Notes under the pieces: generated by a model
The model's database searches: none
The model's input: the letters and a program-made list of their open reading frames with translations, nothing else
Told to the model about the DNA's origin: nothing
Part shown: one piece after another, positions 18,460-28,525 of the stretch
How positions within the stretch are numbered: the first letter of the stretch is position 1
How the letters are laid out: every line of letters starts with the position of its first letter
Translations under genes and position numbers: made by a program
Assembly: GCF_009711465.1 (NCBI RefSeq)
Contig: NZ_SMME01000870.1
Span: forward strand, 21,284-85,283
Length of the DNA stretch: 64,000 bases
Reading direction: 5' to 3'
From: Parendozoicomonas verongulae
Lineage (GTDB): Bacteria; Pseudomonadota; Gammaproteobacteria; Pseudomonadales; Endozoicomonadaceae

Positions 18460-18792
18460 ATGCTTTACGGGCTCAGGGATGATGACGGAATACTGATAGC
18501 CATCGGCGAGCAGGCTGTATCGGAGCAGTGGCAGGAGCTGGACCAGAATTCCAGAGAAGTTCTCCGCTTCCTTAATAAACAACGCAGTTCAGATCTGGAG
18601 GACTCGGATAAAGACTTCATCCGGGTTCTGGACGACTTGATTGAGTTGATGATTGAAAAACAGCTTTTCCAGTTTACCGAGCTGCCCCAGCCCGCACAGG
18701 ATAAACTCTTAAAACGCCGCTGGTACCGTCAGCAACTACGAGGCGATGACGATACTACCCACCTTATTGACCCCCAGGAAGGTTTACTCTGA
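18460..18792 (+). CDS. Small conserved acidic protein
   Basis: This 110-residue protein has a central helical part (DKDFIRVLDDLIELMIEKQLFQFTELPQPAQDKLL) that resembles a family in Pseudomonas often mislabelled as a tryptophan synthase beta-like protein. The second half of that segment probably forms a small helix-turn structure. I know of no defined function. Its last 29 bp overlap the end of the convergent tolC-like gene. Confidence 0.7.
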   Translation: MLYGLRDDDGILIAIGEQAVSEQWQELDQNSREVLRFLNKQRSSDLEDSDKDFIRVLDDLIELMIEKQLFQFTELPQPAQDKLLKRRWYRQQLRGDDDTTHLIDPQEGLL

Positions 18793-20134
18793 AGTTCATT
18801 TCGGCCTGAAGCATCATTGGCAGGTCAACATTCATACTATCCAGCAGTTGCCCCGTTCCGTACAGTACTCGGTAGCGGGAAAACAACTCTTCGTGAACAG
18901 CTTCAATAAAGTCCCTCTGAGACTGGAACAGCTCGTTTTCTGTATCCAGCAAATCCAACAATGAACGTTTTCCTAACCGGAACTGCTGCTGATAGGCCTT
19001 GGCCACTTCCCGGCTGGCAGAAATGTGCTCCTTCAGATAATTCACCTGACCATCCATATAAACGAATGAGTCCCAGGCCAGGCGTAAGTCTCGCGTCACA
19101 TTACGATAACTCAGTTCACGGGAAGCACGCGCTTCTTCTACCTTCCAGGCTGCTTCTCTGCGGCGAGCCTGATCTGCCCCACCGTTATAGAGGTTGTAGG
19201 AGAAGTTCAGCATGGCGCTGAGCGTGTCGGTACGGCCATCGGCCGTAGGAATATCGGAGCGGATGTCGCTGAAGGTTTGCCCAACTTCCAAATCCAGCTG
19301 GGGCAGGAAATTACTTTTGGTGGCTTCAGCCTGAGCTTCATAGGTTTTTACATCGTAACCGGAGGCCTTAATCATGGGGTTGTTCTGCCCAGCCATGGCC
19401 ATGGCTTCATCCAGGGTCACAGGCAGCATGGAGATATCCATCTCCGGCATAACCAGACTATTAGGCTTGCGATTCACAACACTGAAAAACTCACTGCGCC
19501 CATTGGAGAGTGTGTTTATAGCTGTTACGAGATTGGCACTGGCCCGTGCCCGACGGCTTCTGATTTGTTCGAGATCTGAGGTGCGGGAGAGCCCGCTATC
19601 GGTACGGGTGTGAATTTGATCGTATATCTCATCGTGAATCGCAAGATTTTCACGAGCCAGCTCCACAAGCTGCTCCGCCCGAATCACTTTGAGATAGACT
19701 TCTGCAACTTGCAGGGCCACAGTTTCTGCTCTGGCGTGCATCATCAGAGAGCGGGAACGGGCATCCATCTGCGCTCCTTTCAAGCGGCTGCTGGTGCGGA
19801 ACCCATCAAAGAGCATCTGTTGAACGGCGAAAGTCGTTTCTCCCAAACGATCCGTTGTTTTTGTATTTCCAGATTTGACATTGGTGTTCTTACGCTGCCA
19901 GCCGGTACGACCGCTAATACCCAGTTTAGGCAGGTATCCGGCACGCTCGATGGCAATAGTTTCTTCCGAAGCACGAAAACGGTTCATGCTGATCAGCACT
20001 TCCGGATTAGTTTCGATGGTATAGGAAATCGCCTCCTGAAGGGTGTCGGCCTGAGCCTCCAGAGGAAGTGTACTGAAAGCGCACAGCATGGCACCTGCGA
20101 GATAACTTTTAGCAACGGAAAAACGGCGTCCCAT
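18764..20134 (-). CDS. TolC-family outer membrane channel of the type I secretion system
   Basis: This 456-residue outer membrane efflux protein has a signal peptide ending LEAQA, then two repeated helical/beta modules typical of TolC: LQEAISYTIETNPEVL, VQQMLFDGFRT, a second NPMIKASGYDV and LDLLDTENELFQSQRD. The LLDTENEL block is characteristic of type I secretion partners such as LapE. It is the last gene of the minus-strand operon ABC-HlyD-adhesin-adhesin-TolC, 93 bp after the second adhesin, and should form the outer membrane duct through which both adhesins leave the cell. Confidence 0.94.
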   Translation of the reverse strand: MGRRFSVAKSYLAGAMLCAFSTLPLEAQADTLQEAISYTIETNPEVLISMNRFRASEETIAIERAGYLPKLGISGRTGWQRKNTNVKSGNTKTTDRLGETTFAVQQMLFDGFRTSSRLKGAQMDARSRSLMMHARAETVALQVAEVYLKVIRAEQLVELARENLAIHDEIYDQIHTRTDSGLSRTSDLEQIRSRRARASANLVTAINTLSNGRSEFFSVVNRKPNSLVMPEMDISMLPVTLDEAMAMAGQNNPMIKASGYDVKTYEAQAEATKSNFLPQLDLEVGQTFSDIRSDIPTADGRTDTLSAMLNFSYNLYNGGADQARRREAAWKVEEARASRELSYRNVTRDLRLAWDSFVYMDGQVNYLKEHISASREVAKAYQQQFRLGKRSLLDLLDTENELFQSQRDFIEAVHEELFSRYRVLYGTGQLLDSMNVDLPMMLQAEMNFRVNLPGGQ

Positions 20135-20227
20135 CCCTGGACCCTCTGAGTAGTGGGCATAACATTCTTATTGTTATCGACGGCTCCTAGCTCAGAGTTT
20201 AGAGACAAATCTAACGGTGAGTAGAAA

Positions 20228-23200
20228 TCAGGAGAGCAGGTTGCCATTATCCGTCAGCTGACTGGTCAACAGCGTGACATCCGTGGTACCAAAAGTGGCT
20301 GAGAGATCAACACCATCCAGCACTATGTTTTGAACCACCGGGCCACCGGCTGTGGTGCTGATGCCAATGGTAGTATCTCCACTTTCAAAACTGAAGCTCA
20401 GGAACTGATCCAGACTTTCGGAAGCGTTATCAGGCAGCAGATCCCTTAGATCCAGTACATCGCCAGCCCTTCCGGTACTGAAATCTGTGATGGTATCCAC
20501 AGTAGGATTATTCTCTACTCCCTCGTGCCCGGATTGCCAGATAAAGAAATCCTGACTTTCGCCACCGGTCATAACATCAAATCCGGCACCACCGATGATG
20601 GCATCATTCTCCGCTGTGCCACTGAGGATATCTGTGCCGGTGCTTCCAGTCTGTTCATTTTCGATGGTGACCAGATTCATTGAGATAGAAGATGCCGTTG
20701 TCCAGTTACTGGACACATTACCCCATACATCATATTCGCTGGTTATTACTGAGATATTGATCTCCCCGCCATTGAATGAGGATAAAGTCAGCCCATCCGC
20801 TATGGCATCAACACTCTCCAGCCCTGCACGATTGCCGGGAGTGGCTGTCCATACAAGTTCGTGCCCACTGGTCGTCACAGTGCCGTGATCTGTCCACTCC
20901 GGTGGAATATTGAATTCCGTTCCATAAGGATGAGCGATACGAATCTCAGTAATGCGGTCCGTGTCATTTTGGGTACTCACCACAAAATCAATGGGCATCA
21001 TATCACTCGATGTATCCACACGATCAACAGCAGAATAATCGCTAAAAATCGCATTATCCGTTACCTGCACTTCATTCGAGCCATTGACATACACCGTAAG
21101 AATGCTCTGACTGATATCACCATCGGAACCTGTAGCAGTATAAATAAACCGATCATTTCCGGTTTCTCCTGCCACAAGATTATTAGTGGCCTCCAGATTG
21201 TTATTGATGTTGTAGATATAGGTGCCATCGCTACGAAGAGTGAGGGTGCCATAGCTTCCTTGCAATGTTACGCCAGCACCGTCGACAGAACGTGATGTAC
21301 CATCTGGCAAGGATACTGTGGTGACACTGACTGCTCCTGTGTCGTTACTCAACACATTACCTTCCACCAGCTGTTCAATAGATGTAGCGTTTTCGGGGTC
21401 GAAGGTACCTATTGAAGGTCTAAGTTCCTCAATCAGCCCCGTTTCACTGTCTATAGTCATCATGGCAGGAACGTTTGCCCCCCAATCGATACCAATCAGC
21501 TCACCATCAACGGAAGCTAATGAGTGAAGAGAACCAATATCGGAAGCACTTGGTAATACACTCATGCTGGTTGAGTTACCATCAACATCAATGCGTAGAA
21601 ATGTGTAGCGAGCTGGAGACTCTGCATAGCCCTGAGTGTAGAGGGCTCCATCATGCCAAACCATATCCCCAAACAAACCCACTTGCTCTGCAGACGACAC
21701 ATTACCGATACTTGTTAACGCCCCGGTGGTTGTATCCGCTCTATAAATATTGCCGTCATACTCGCTAGCGAACAGGCTTCCATCTGGAGCGAAAGTCAGA
21801 CCCGTTATATTCAGGCTACTTGAAGGAAGATCATAAGAGCCAACAACCGTTGCACTTTGAGTGGCTGGGTCAATCGTGTAGATATGAGTGTTATTCGCAC
21901 CGTACAACACTCCAGATGGCGACATTGCAATTGCCAGCATTGACGGGGATAACTCTCCCAGTTTATGGGTTATACCCGTTTCCGCATTCACGACACTTAA
22001 ATGCATACCGCCATCATTTACATCGTCCAGAACATACAGAGAACCGGCTGGCAGGGCAGACTCTACGACAGTTGCACTATCTGCATTGGCGAAACTGTCG
22101 GCAATCACACTCACAGTCAGGGTAGCGGTCGAGGTTGTTGTACCATCACTCACTGTGTAACTGAAGGTATCAATGCCACCACTCACAGCAGTAAACAGTG
22201 GTGAGTAAGCGTATGTACCGTCAGAGGCGATCGTGAGAGTACCGAAATCTCCGGCAATATTCACTGTGCCGAACTGATCCACTTCCTTATCGCCGACATG
22301 GGTGACTCTCAAAACATCACCATCGCTATCGGCATCATTCCCAAGCAGCCCCAAATTCACTGAGCTGTTCACTGAGAAGCTCTGATCCGACATAACAGAC
22401 AGACTGTCATCAACAGCAATCGGAGCTTGGTTTTCTGCCGTATTTAAATAAACGTCCAGGGTAGAATCGGAGGTACCACCTTCAGCATCCTCAATCTGGT
22501 AATCAAAGGTATCAACTGGCATTTCGCTGCCGTTAGCCAGTGTATTGAGTTCAACATTACTTAAAACCCGGTCATACACCCGCACTTCATCAATCATGCC
22601 GTCAAAGTTAAACGACCCTGACTGAACACCATCATGATATTTATTCACAGAACCGGCCGAACCAAGGGCTACTCCACCAATAGCATCATCAAGGCTTTGG
22701 GCATTTGTTGAAAGGCCAAAACTTTCACCATTCAGAAAGGCTTCCAGTGTTCCTGCGCTACCATCCAGAGTAAGGGCAACATTCTGCCATTGACTGGCAT
22801 CTAAACTGGAAATATCGGTACTGAGATATTCGCCATTCCAGTTTGCACCATCGTGGGCACCGGCATACAGTGTGTTGTTCTGGATATAGACAATGAATCC
22901 CCCACTACCTCCACCTTCTGTATAAAGCACCTGACGATCGGTTAAGTCATTATCAGCACCGGGCTTGAAGGCGAAGCTGATGGTTCGTTCTTCAACGTTA
23001 CCGCCACTGGATTCAAGAGGGTCAACGTAGGTATGGGCAACTTCAACAGTGTCATTGAATAGAACATCTTCAGGTATGTTTTTGGTGATAATGACATCAT
23101 CAATGCGGAAGAATCTCTGATCCTCAGTGAGTTTCAATTCTGTGGTGGGATCACCCGTTGCTGGTAAAGTGATTGTCTGCTGTGTGGTATGAAGACCTAC

Positions 23201-24562
23201 CCCACGGGGAGCTGTAAAAGTTGCAACGCGCTCCCCACCCCAGTCGAGATAGACTTGGGCGTCTGAACTGTTACTTTTACCCTGTGCAAGAGTGAACGTC
23301 AGGGTATAGCTCTCAGCAGTCTCATCACTGGTGTCTACCTGTCGTTTTAAGGTTGCAGTGTGCCAGCCATACAAAAAGCCTCCCTCTGTAGGGTCTGCGC
23401 CGAAGCCACCGGAGACATCCCATCCTTGTGTTGTACCATCATTGAAATTGTTATTCACAACCTGATTACTGACTGGCGTGTAATCTTCTACTGAATGATG
23501 GATATTATTAACGGAAACATGATCTCCCCGGCCATCAAGACTCAGAGCATTACCAGAAAATCCATTTTCTACAATCGCAGCCTGCCCATGAAGCATGCCG
23601 TTATCGGTGACCTGATCGACACCAGACTGATCTTCTGCCACCTTATCAGACGTTGGCTGGTTAAATCCCCAATAGGCCACCAGTCCGCTCTCAATATCCA
23701 CCTCTTCCGCCTGGTAACTATAAGAGCCATCCGTCTGAATCGTGAGCGTCCCGTAATTCCCCTGAATTGTTGTTGGTCCCAAGTCAGTTACAGCCGTACC
23801 ATTCACAGTATTGAGTGATATACCTGTGCCCGAGTCGTTTATCAAAACACCGGATTGCTGACTCAGGGTTTCACCAAATACTATCTGCACGGAGTCCCTT
23901 GCTGCTGATGCGGCTTCATGCACAGGCTCTGGTTCAGCTATGACTGTGGTTATCTGTGTGCCGCCAATCATCACTTGAGGCTCTGGCTCAGCTTGTGGAA
24001 CGGTTATAGGGCTATTAGGAACAACTTCTTGAACAGCAGGCGCTGGATTGGTTATCGGATTGACCCCTTTACCTGTATAGGCACTCTCAGTGCCTCGCTG
24101 AGATAAAAAGCTTTCTCCCGCTCTACTCTCAGAGTCAGGAAGAGCGGATAAATCCAGCGCACTTTCCAGGTCACTGCTGACAATTTCAGGTGTTGTTTGA
24201 AAGCTATGGGCAAACAGCATTTCACCACCATCAGGACTTTCGCTCTCTCGGGATACAGCATCGTTCTTTCTGGGCGCTCCATCCTCCATTTCAGTCTGTT
24301 CAGTTTGAGATTCGTTGATAGCCTGAGGAGATTCAACAAAATCCGTAGCGGGGATGGCCACAGAACCACCGGATAACGAAAACGCCATATTGGCCGGAAC
24401 GGTAATAGTTCGCCCGTCAGCAGCCTGCAAAACAGCAGAGCTGCCACTCTGTGTTTGAACCGTTTCCTCAGGTTTGAGTACATCGCCTTCAGACAGCACT
24501 CTGGTTGACCCATCAGGGGATACAGCCAGCACCGTTCCTGTCATTTCCCCAACCTTCACCAT
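20228..24562 (-). CDS. Giant RTX/VCBS-repeat adhesin A, type I secreted
   Basis: This 1444-residue repeat protein starts with a LapA-like retention-module segment (GTVLAVSPDGSTRVL, TVPANM; residues 5-65), then an acidic low-complexity linker to about 215. A VCBS-like unit is followed by a LamG-like jelly roll beginning at LVAYWGF (about 295) and ending near RVYDRVL. A second VCBS domain follows (NQAPIAVDDSL), then a region with propeller-like repeats (SPSGVLYGANN, APDGSLFASEYDGNIY), another VCBS unit, and an RTX-like GGAGFDVMTGG with the C-terminal type I target domain (DTITDFSTGRAGDVLDLRDLLP). A segment of about 150-170 residues inside the LamG domain (around GWDVSGGFGAD) is absent from adhesin B. 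No AAG-type LapG site was seen. SD AAGGAG precedes ATG 24562. Confidence 0.92.
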   Translation of the reverse strand: MVKVGEMTGTVLAVSPDGSTRVLSEGDVLKPEETVQTQSGSSAVLQAADGRTITVPANMAFSLSGGSVAIPATDFVESPQAINESQTEQTEMEDGAPRKNDAVSRESESPDGGEMLFAHSFQTTPEIVSSDLESALDLSALPDSESRAGESFLSQRGTESAYTGKGVNPITNPAPAVQEVVPNSPITVPQAEPEPQVMIGGTQITTVIAEPEPVHEAASAARDSVQIVFGETLSQQSGVLINDSGTGISLNTVNGTAVTDLGPTTIQGNYGTLTIQTDGSYSYQAEEVDIESGLVAYWGFNQPTSDKVAEDQSGVDQVTDNGMLHGQAAIVENGFSGNALSLDGRGDHVSVNNIHHSVEDYTPVSNQVVNNNFNDGTTQGWDVSGGFGADPTEGGFLYGWHTATLKRQVDTSDETAESYTLTFTLAQGKSNSSDAQVYLDWGGERVATFTAPRGVGLHTTQQTITLPATGDPTTELKLTEDQRFFRIDDVIITKNIPEDVLFNDTVEVAHTYVDPLESSGGNVEERTISFAFKPGADNDLTDRQVLYTEGGGSGGFIVYIQNNTLYAGAHDGANWNGEYLSTDISSLDASQWQNVALTLDGSAGTLEAFLNGESFGLSTNAQSLDDAIGGVALGSAGSVNKYHDGVQSGSFNFDGMIDEVRVYDRVLSNVELNTLANGSEMPVDTFDYQIEDAEGGTSDSTLDVYLNTAENQAPIAVDDSLSVMSDQSFSVNSSVNLGLLGNDADSDGDVLRVTHVGDKEVDQFGTVNIAGDFGTLTIASDGTYAYSPLFTAVSGGIDTFSYTVSDGTTTSTATLTVSVIADSFANADSATVVESALPAGSLYVLDDVNDGGMHLSVVNAETGITHKLGELSPSMLAIAMSPSGVLYGANNTHIYTIDPATQSATVVGSYDLPSSSLNITGLTFAPDGSLFASEYDGNIYRADTTTGALTSIGNVSSAEQVGLFGDMVWHDGALYTQGYAESPARYTFLRIDVDGNSTSMSVLPSASDIGSLHSLASVDGELIGIDWGANVPAMMTIDSETGLIEELRPSIGTFDPENATSIEQLVEGNVLSNDTGAVSVTTVSLPDGTSRSVDGAGVTLQGSYGTLTLRSDGTYIYNINNNLEATNNLVAGETGNDRFIYTATGSDGDISQSILTVYVNGSNEVQVTDNAIFSDYSAVDRVDTSSDMMPIDFVVSTQNDTDRITEIRIAHPYGTEFNIPPEWTDHGTVTTSGHELVWTATPGNRAGLESVDAIADGLTLSSFNGGEINISVITSEYDVWGNVSSNWTTASSISMNLVTIENEQTGSTGTDILSGTAENDAIIGGAGFDVMTGGESQDFFIWQSGHEGVENNPTVDTITDFSTGRAGDVLDLRDLLPDNASESLDQFLSFSFESGDTTIGISTTAGGPVVQNIVLDGVDLSATFGTTDVTLLTSQLTDNGNLLS

Positions 24563-24595
24563 ATCAACCGCTCCTTCCCTGTCAGCTGTCGCTTA

Positions 24596-27500
24596 TCAGC
24601 TAATAAGATTTCCGTTATCCGTAAGATTATTCACCAGTGATGCGGAATCTGTTGTTCCGTAGCGCACCGTCAAATCAACATCCTGCAAAACAATCTGCTG
24701 AACCACTGGCCCACCCGCCGAAGTGCTTACGTTGATGGTTGTATCTCCATCCGCAACATTGAAGCTGAGATATTGATCAAGATTCTCCGACGCACCGTCC
24801 GGTAATAAGTCACGCAAGTCCAGAACATCTCCGTGACCAAAGGCATTAAAGTCGGTGATGGTATCTACAGCCGGAGAGCCACCGGTGCCTACATCTTCTG
24901 GCCGCCAAACATAGAAATCAGAACCATCACCACCTGTCATCGTGTCGTTGCCGGCACCACCGATAAATTCATCATGAAAATTCTGACTTTCAGAAGAGCC
25001 TGTCAGAGTGTCATTGCCATCGGTTCCCATCCGTGTGTGGTCGATATCCACATAGTTGGTTTGGATGGTGGTGATGGCTGGAAGTGCATCTGTCAGATTG
25101 CCATCAGCATCGTATCCGCTACTGGTGATATTGATTCGCATCCAGAAACCGTTAACGAAATCACCATCTTCAGTGGTGAACGTCAGGCCGCTGGAGAGAG
25201 CGTCGAACACTTCCAGACCTGCGTGAGTACCGGGGTTAGCAGTCCAGATGAGATCAAAGCTATCTGCGTCATTGCCAGTGATAGTACCGGCTTGAAGAAG
25301 CTCATCCGGAATATTGAAAACAACGTCCTTATGGTGGCGAATATGGATCTCTGTAATGCGATGGTTCTCACTGGCCTGCGCTGTAAAATCAACAGGTACA
25401 GGGTTATCGGCATCAACGCTTTCCATAGTAATTGAGCTGGTCAGCAAAGCAGATTCCGCCACGTCCTGCTCATCCTGGCCATTTACGTACACGGTCAGTA
25501 CGCTTTGGCTTGGCTGGCCGTTGATATCCGTTGAGGTATAGGTGAATCGGTCAGTCCCTGTTTCACCAGTAGCAAGGTTGTTAGTTGCTGCAAGTCGATC
25601 ATCAACCTGATATTCGTAGCTGCCATCACTCCTGATTGTGAGGAAGCCAAAGGTGCCCCGGATAGTTGTACCGTTACTGGTCACAGAATGAGAGGAGCCA
25701 CCTGGCAACTGGATAGATGACACCGCCTGCGGATTTGTATCGTTATCCAGAACATTACCCGCCATTGTTCGCATTCCGGTAAGGGAACCACTGCCTCCAT
25801 CCTGTAACTGGACAATGTCTCCGAACTCCTTGATGCCGCCATTCACTGTATCTAACACCACCGATTGCCCGGTATTCAAAACCCCAACCAACTCTCCGCC
25901 CACAGAGGCCAGTGTATCCAGATAGAACAAATCCCTCTCATGAGCAGGCTCAGTCACAACAAGACCGCTGTCTGTTATGTCAATTCTTACCAGATAGCTT
26001 TCGGTAACAATTAAACTTCCACCATCATCCACTCCCAGCCCTGCTGTCAGTGCATACAAGGCTCCGTCATGCCAGGCAATACTATCGGACGTGATATTTT
26101 CGTAGCCTTGATCCTCAAGAGAGCCGAGAGAAGTGGCCTGACCAGTTGTGAGATTGATCGTGTTTACTTCTCCGGAGGTGTCATACATATATAACGTGCC
26201 ATCCGGTGAAAAGGCCAAACCCGATATATCGTACTGAGGGAAATGTGAGACACCGTGGTTACCGATTTCCGAGAATTGAAGTGTCTCAGGGTCAAGGGAG
26301 TAAAGGCGTGAATTGTCCACAGCGTAAATTTCTCCGGAGGGAGATACCGCTAACTCCAAACCATGATTCTGCACCGCCCCCTGCAAATCTCCGAGAACAT
26401 AGGAAACACCGCTTTCAAGGTCATAGGCCCGTAAATAAGCGCTGTCATTATCTGCGTCGTAATCCACAACAAAGACAGTGGCGGGTGACCACCCGGATTC
26501 ACTGATGCTGAGACTGTCAGCATTGGCATGACCCTGAGCCAGAATATTTACGGAGAGTGTGGCAGTTGACGTTGTTGTGCCATCACTGACGGTATAACTG
26601 AAAGTATCCGTCACACCGCCACGGACCCCATTGGAGGGCGTATAAGCATAAGTGCCATCAGCAGAGATAATCAGCGTTCCGTACTGACCATCGATTGTCG
26701 TTGTGCCATCGGCACCAACAACCGTGCCGCCGACATCTGTCACTGTGAGAGTGTCGCCTTCCAAATCTCGATCATTCCCCAGCAAACCAACGACTGCCGC
26801 ACTGTTAACCGCTACGCTCTGACCGGCCATCACTGTCAATGCATCGTTCTCAGCGACAGGTGCCGTATTATCCGGGGCCTGAACCGACACAGTTAGTGTT
26901 GAAGTTGATACACTTCCGGATGCGCTCTGAATGGTGTAATTGAATTGATCATTCGGTGCAGCACCTTCTGCCAGGGCCTTAGCCTCAACCTCATTTAAAG
27001 CGCGATTATAAACACGCACATCGTCAATCAGGCCGGTAAATGTGAAATTCCCGGAATGATGACCATCGTGGAATTTCGTTGTAGCGCCGCTGCTTCCCCC
27101 AACGCCGATATCACCATCGTGGGAATCAAGCCCCCTGGCGCTGGAAGTTTGCCCGAAGAGCTGACCATCCAGCCAGGCATTCATGGTGCCAGCATCACCA
27201 TCCAGAGCCACGGTCACGTTATGCCACCCATTCAGACCAGACAGATTGACACTGAGAAATGACCCCGACCAGTCTGAGCCGTTATAAGCTCCGGCGTACA
27301 GCATGTCATCGATGATATAAACGATCCCACCGGTTGAAGCGTCCCCTTCCTGATACAAAACCTGCCGCTCCCCCTCAAGAGTGGCTTCTGGCATTTGAAA
27401 GGACAAATTGACAGTTCGCGCCTCAACACTCCCATCCAGAGGAATATTCAGCTCGGGGGATTCCTTTATAGAAAGGTGCCCATCTAAAGCTCCTCCGGTT

Positions 27501-28456
27501 ACTCCACCATCAGTAATCGAAGCACCACGCTCCAGCCTGCCCGGGTTGGCATAGCTGTCTACTGTCGCCTGATCTGACACAATTCCATCGACAACATTCT
27601 GATTAAAATTCCAATAGGCAACGAGATCATTATGCAAGTCCATCTCAGTCGCATCATAGGTATAACGTCCATCTGGCCACACTGTCAGGGTTCCAAAGTT
27701 GCCGTCAAGTGTGGTCGTCCCATTGGTATTGACGGGGCTGCCATTCAAATGGGTGAGACGAATCCCTTCCCCTGTGTCATTAGCAAGAACTCCACTTTGC
27801 TGTGAGAGTGTTTGCCCTGTAATCGCGACGACAGAATCAGCATTCGCACTGGTAACCTCCGAACGGTCTGTAGACATAACCTGTACCCCAGAGATCATAG
27901 CCCCGCTATCAGTAGATGAATCAAGAGCAGGGCGTCCGGCACTGGTTGCAGACAAAGGAGTAAAGCCGTCAGGCTGAGAAGAAACAGCTGGTGCGGATGG
28001 TTTTACAGGAGAAAATGCCGAGAAGTCATCAAGGCCACCACCAGCCTTAGCAACGGATGGCGTGCTTCCAAAACCGTGGAGAACGCCGGCACTTCCACCC
28101 CCTAGAAGATCCGATGTGGCAGACTCTTCTATGAGACAGGCCACAGAGCTATCGTTCCCATCACCACAGGCTGCCGCATCATCAGGCGTACTTTCTGCCG
28201 CCGTATCATCACCCGCAGCAGGAGTGGGTTGAAACATATTAAAGTGGATGGGAACACCGGTCTGGGGCACAGGCAAGGTCATATTGGCGGGAACAGTAAC
28301 CATCTGGCCATTGGAGGAGACCAACACAACATTGCTGCCATCACTGGTTTGAACCGTATCATCAGGTTGTAAGGTTGCCCCCTCAACCAGCATCCGCTTC
28401 GAACCATCTGGGGATACAGCGAATACCGTTCCTGATATGTCCCCGACTTTCATCAT
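24596..28456 (-). CDS. Giant RTX/VCBS-repeat adhesin B, type I secreted
   Basis: This 1286-residue paralogue of adhesin A has the same domain order: retention-module-like N-terminus (residues 5-65), linker, VCBS unit, LamG domain starting LVAYWNF, VCBS unit (APVAENDALTV), propeller-like repeats (SPDGTLYMYDTSGEVNTI), VCBS unit, RTX nonapeptides GGAGNDTMTGGDGSD and type I target domain. The linker carries PAAG at residues 79-82, close to the T/P-A-A-G cleavage motif of the LapG protease in LapA-type adhesins, and two cysteines (97 and 107), unusual for RTX adhesins. ATG 28456 has AAGGAG upstream. The 20 bp before each adhesin start are almost identical, which fits tandem duplication. Likely role: calcium-dependent attachment. 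Confidence 0.92.
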   Translation of the reverse strand: MMKVGDISGTVFAVSPDGSKRMLVEGATLQPDDTVQTSDGSNVVLVSSNGQMVTVPANMTLPVPQTGVPIHFNMFQPTPAAGDDTAAESTPDDAAACGDGNDSSVACLIEESATSDLLGGGSAGVLHGFGSTPSVAKAGGGLDDFSAFSPVKPSAPAVSSQPDGFTPLSATSAGRPALDSSTDSGAMISGVQVMSTDRSEVTSANADSVVAITGQTLSQQSGVLANDTGEGIRLTHLNGSPVNTNGTTTLDGNFGTLTVWPDGRYTYDATEMDLHNDLVAYWNFNQNVVDGIVSDQATVDSYANPGRLERGASITDGGVTGGALDGHLSIKESPELNIPLDGSVEARTVNLSFQMPEATLEGERQVLYQEGDASTGGIVYIIDDMLYAGAYNGSDWSGSFLSVNLSGLNGWHNVTVALDGDAGTMNAWLDGQLFGQTSSARGLDSHDGDIGVGGSSGATTKFHDGHHSGNFTFTGLIDDVRVYNRALNEVEAKALAEGAAPNDQFNYTIQSASGSVSTSTLTVSVQAPDNTAPVAENDALTVMAGQSVAVNSAAVVGLLGNDRDLEGDTLTVTDVGGTVVGADGTTTIDGQYGTLIISADGTYAYTPSNGVRGGVTDTFSYTVSDGTTTSTATLSVNILAQGHANADSLSISESGWSPATVFVVDYDADNDSAYLRAYDLESGVSYVLGDLQGAVQNHGLELAVSPSGEIYAVDNSRLYSLDPETLQFSEIGNHGVSHFPQYDISGLAFSPDGTLYMYDTSGEVNTINLTTGQATSLGSLEDQGYENITSDSIAWHDGALYALTAGLGVDDGGSLIVTESYLVRIDITDSGLVVTEPAHERDLFYLDTLASVGGELVGVLNTGQSVVLDTVNGGIKEFGDIVQLQDGGSGSLTGMRTMAGNVLDNDTNPQAVSSIQLPGGSSHSVTSNGTTIRGTFGFLTIRSDGSYEYQVDDRLAATNNLATGETGTDRFTYTSTDINGQPSQSVLTVYVNGQDEQDVAESALLTSSITMESVDADNPVPVDFTAQASENHRITEIHIRHHKDVVFNIPDELLQAGTITGNDADSFDLIWTANPGTHAGLEVFDALSSGLTFTTEDGDFVNGFWMRINITSSGYDADGNLTDALPAITTIQTNYVDIDHTRMGTDGNDTLTGSSESQNFHDEFIGGAGNDTMTGGDGSDFYVWRPEDVGTGGSPAVDTITDFNAFGHGDVLDLRDLLPDGASENLDQYLSFNVADGDTTINVSTSAGGPVVQQIVLQDVDLTVRYGTTDSASLVNNLTDNGNLIS

Positions 28457-28525
28457 GGCAACTGCTCCTTCCCTGCATCCGTACCCTGTGCAGTAGTACC
28501 TCTACCTCCCCCTCAGCCTAGCAGG

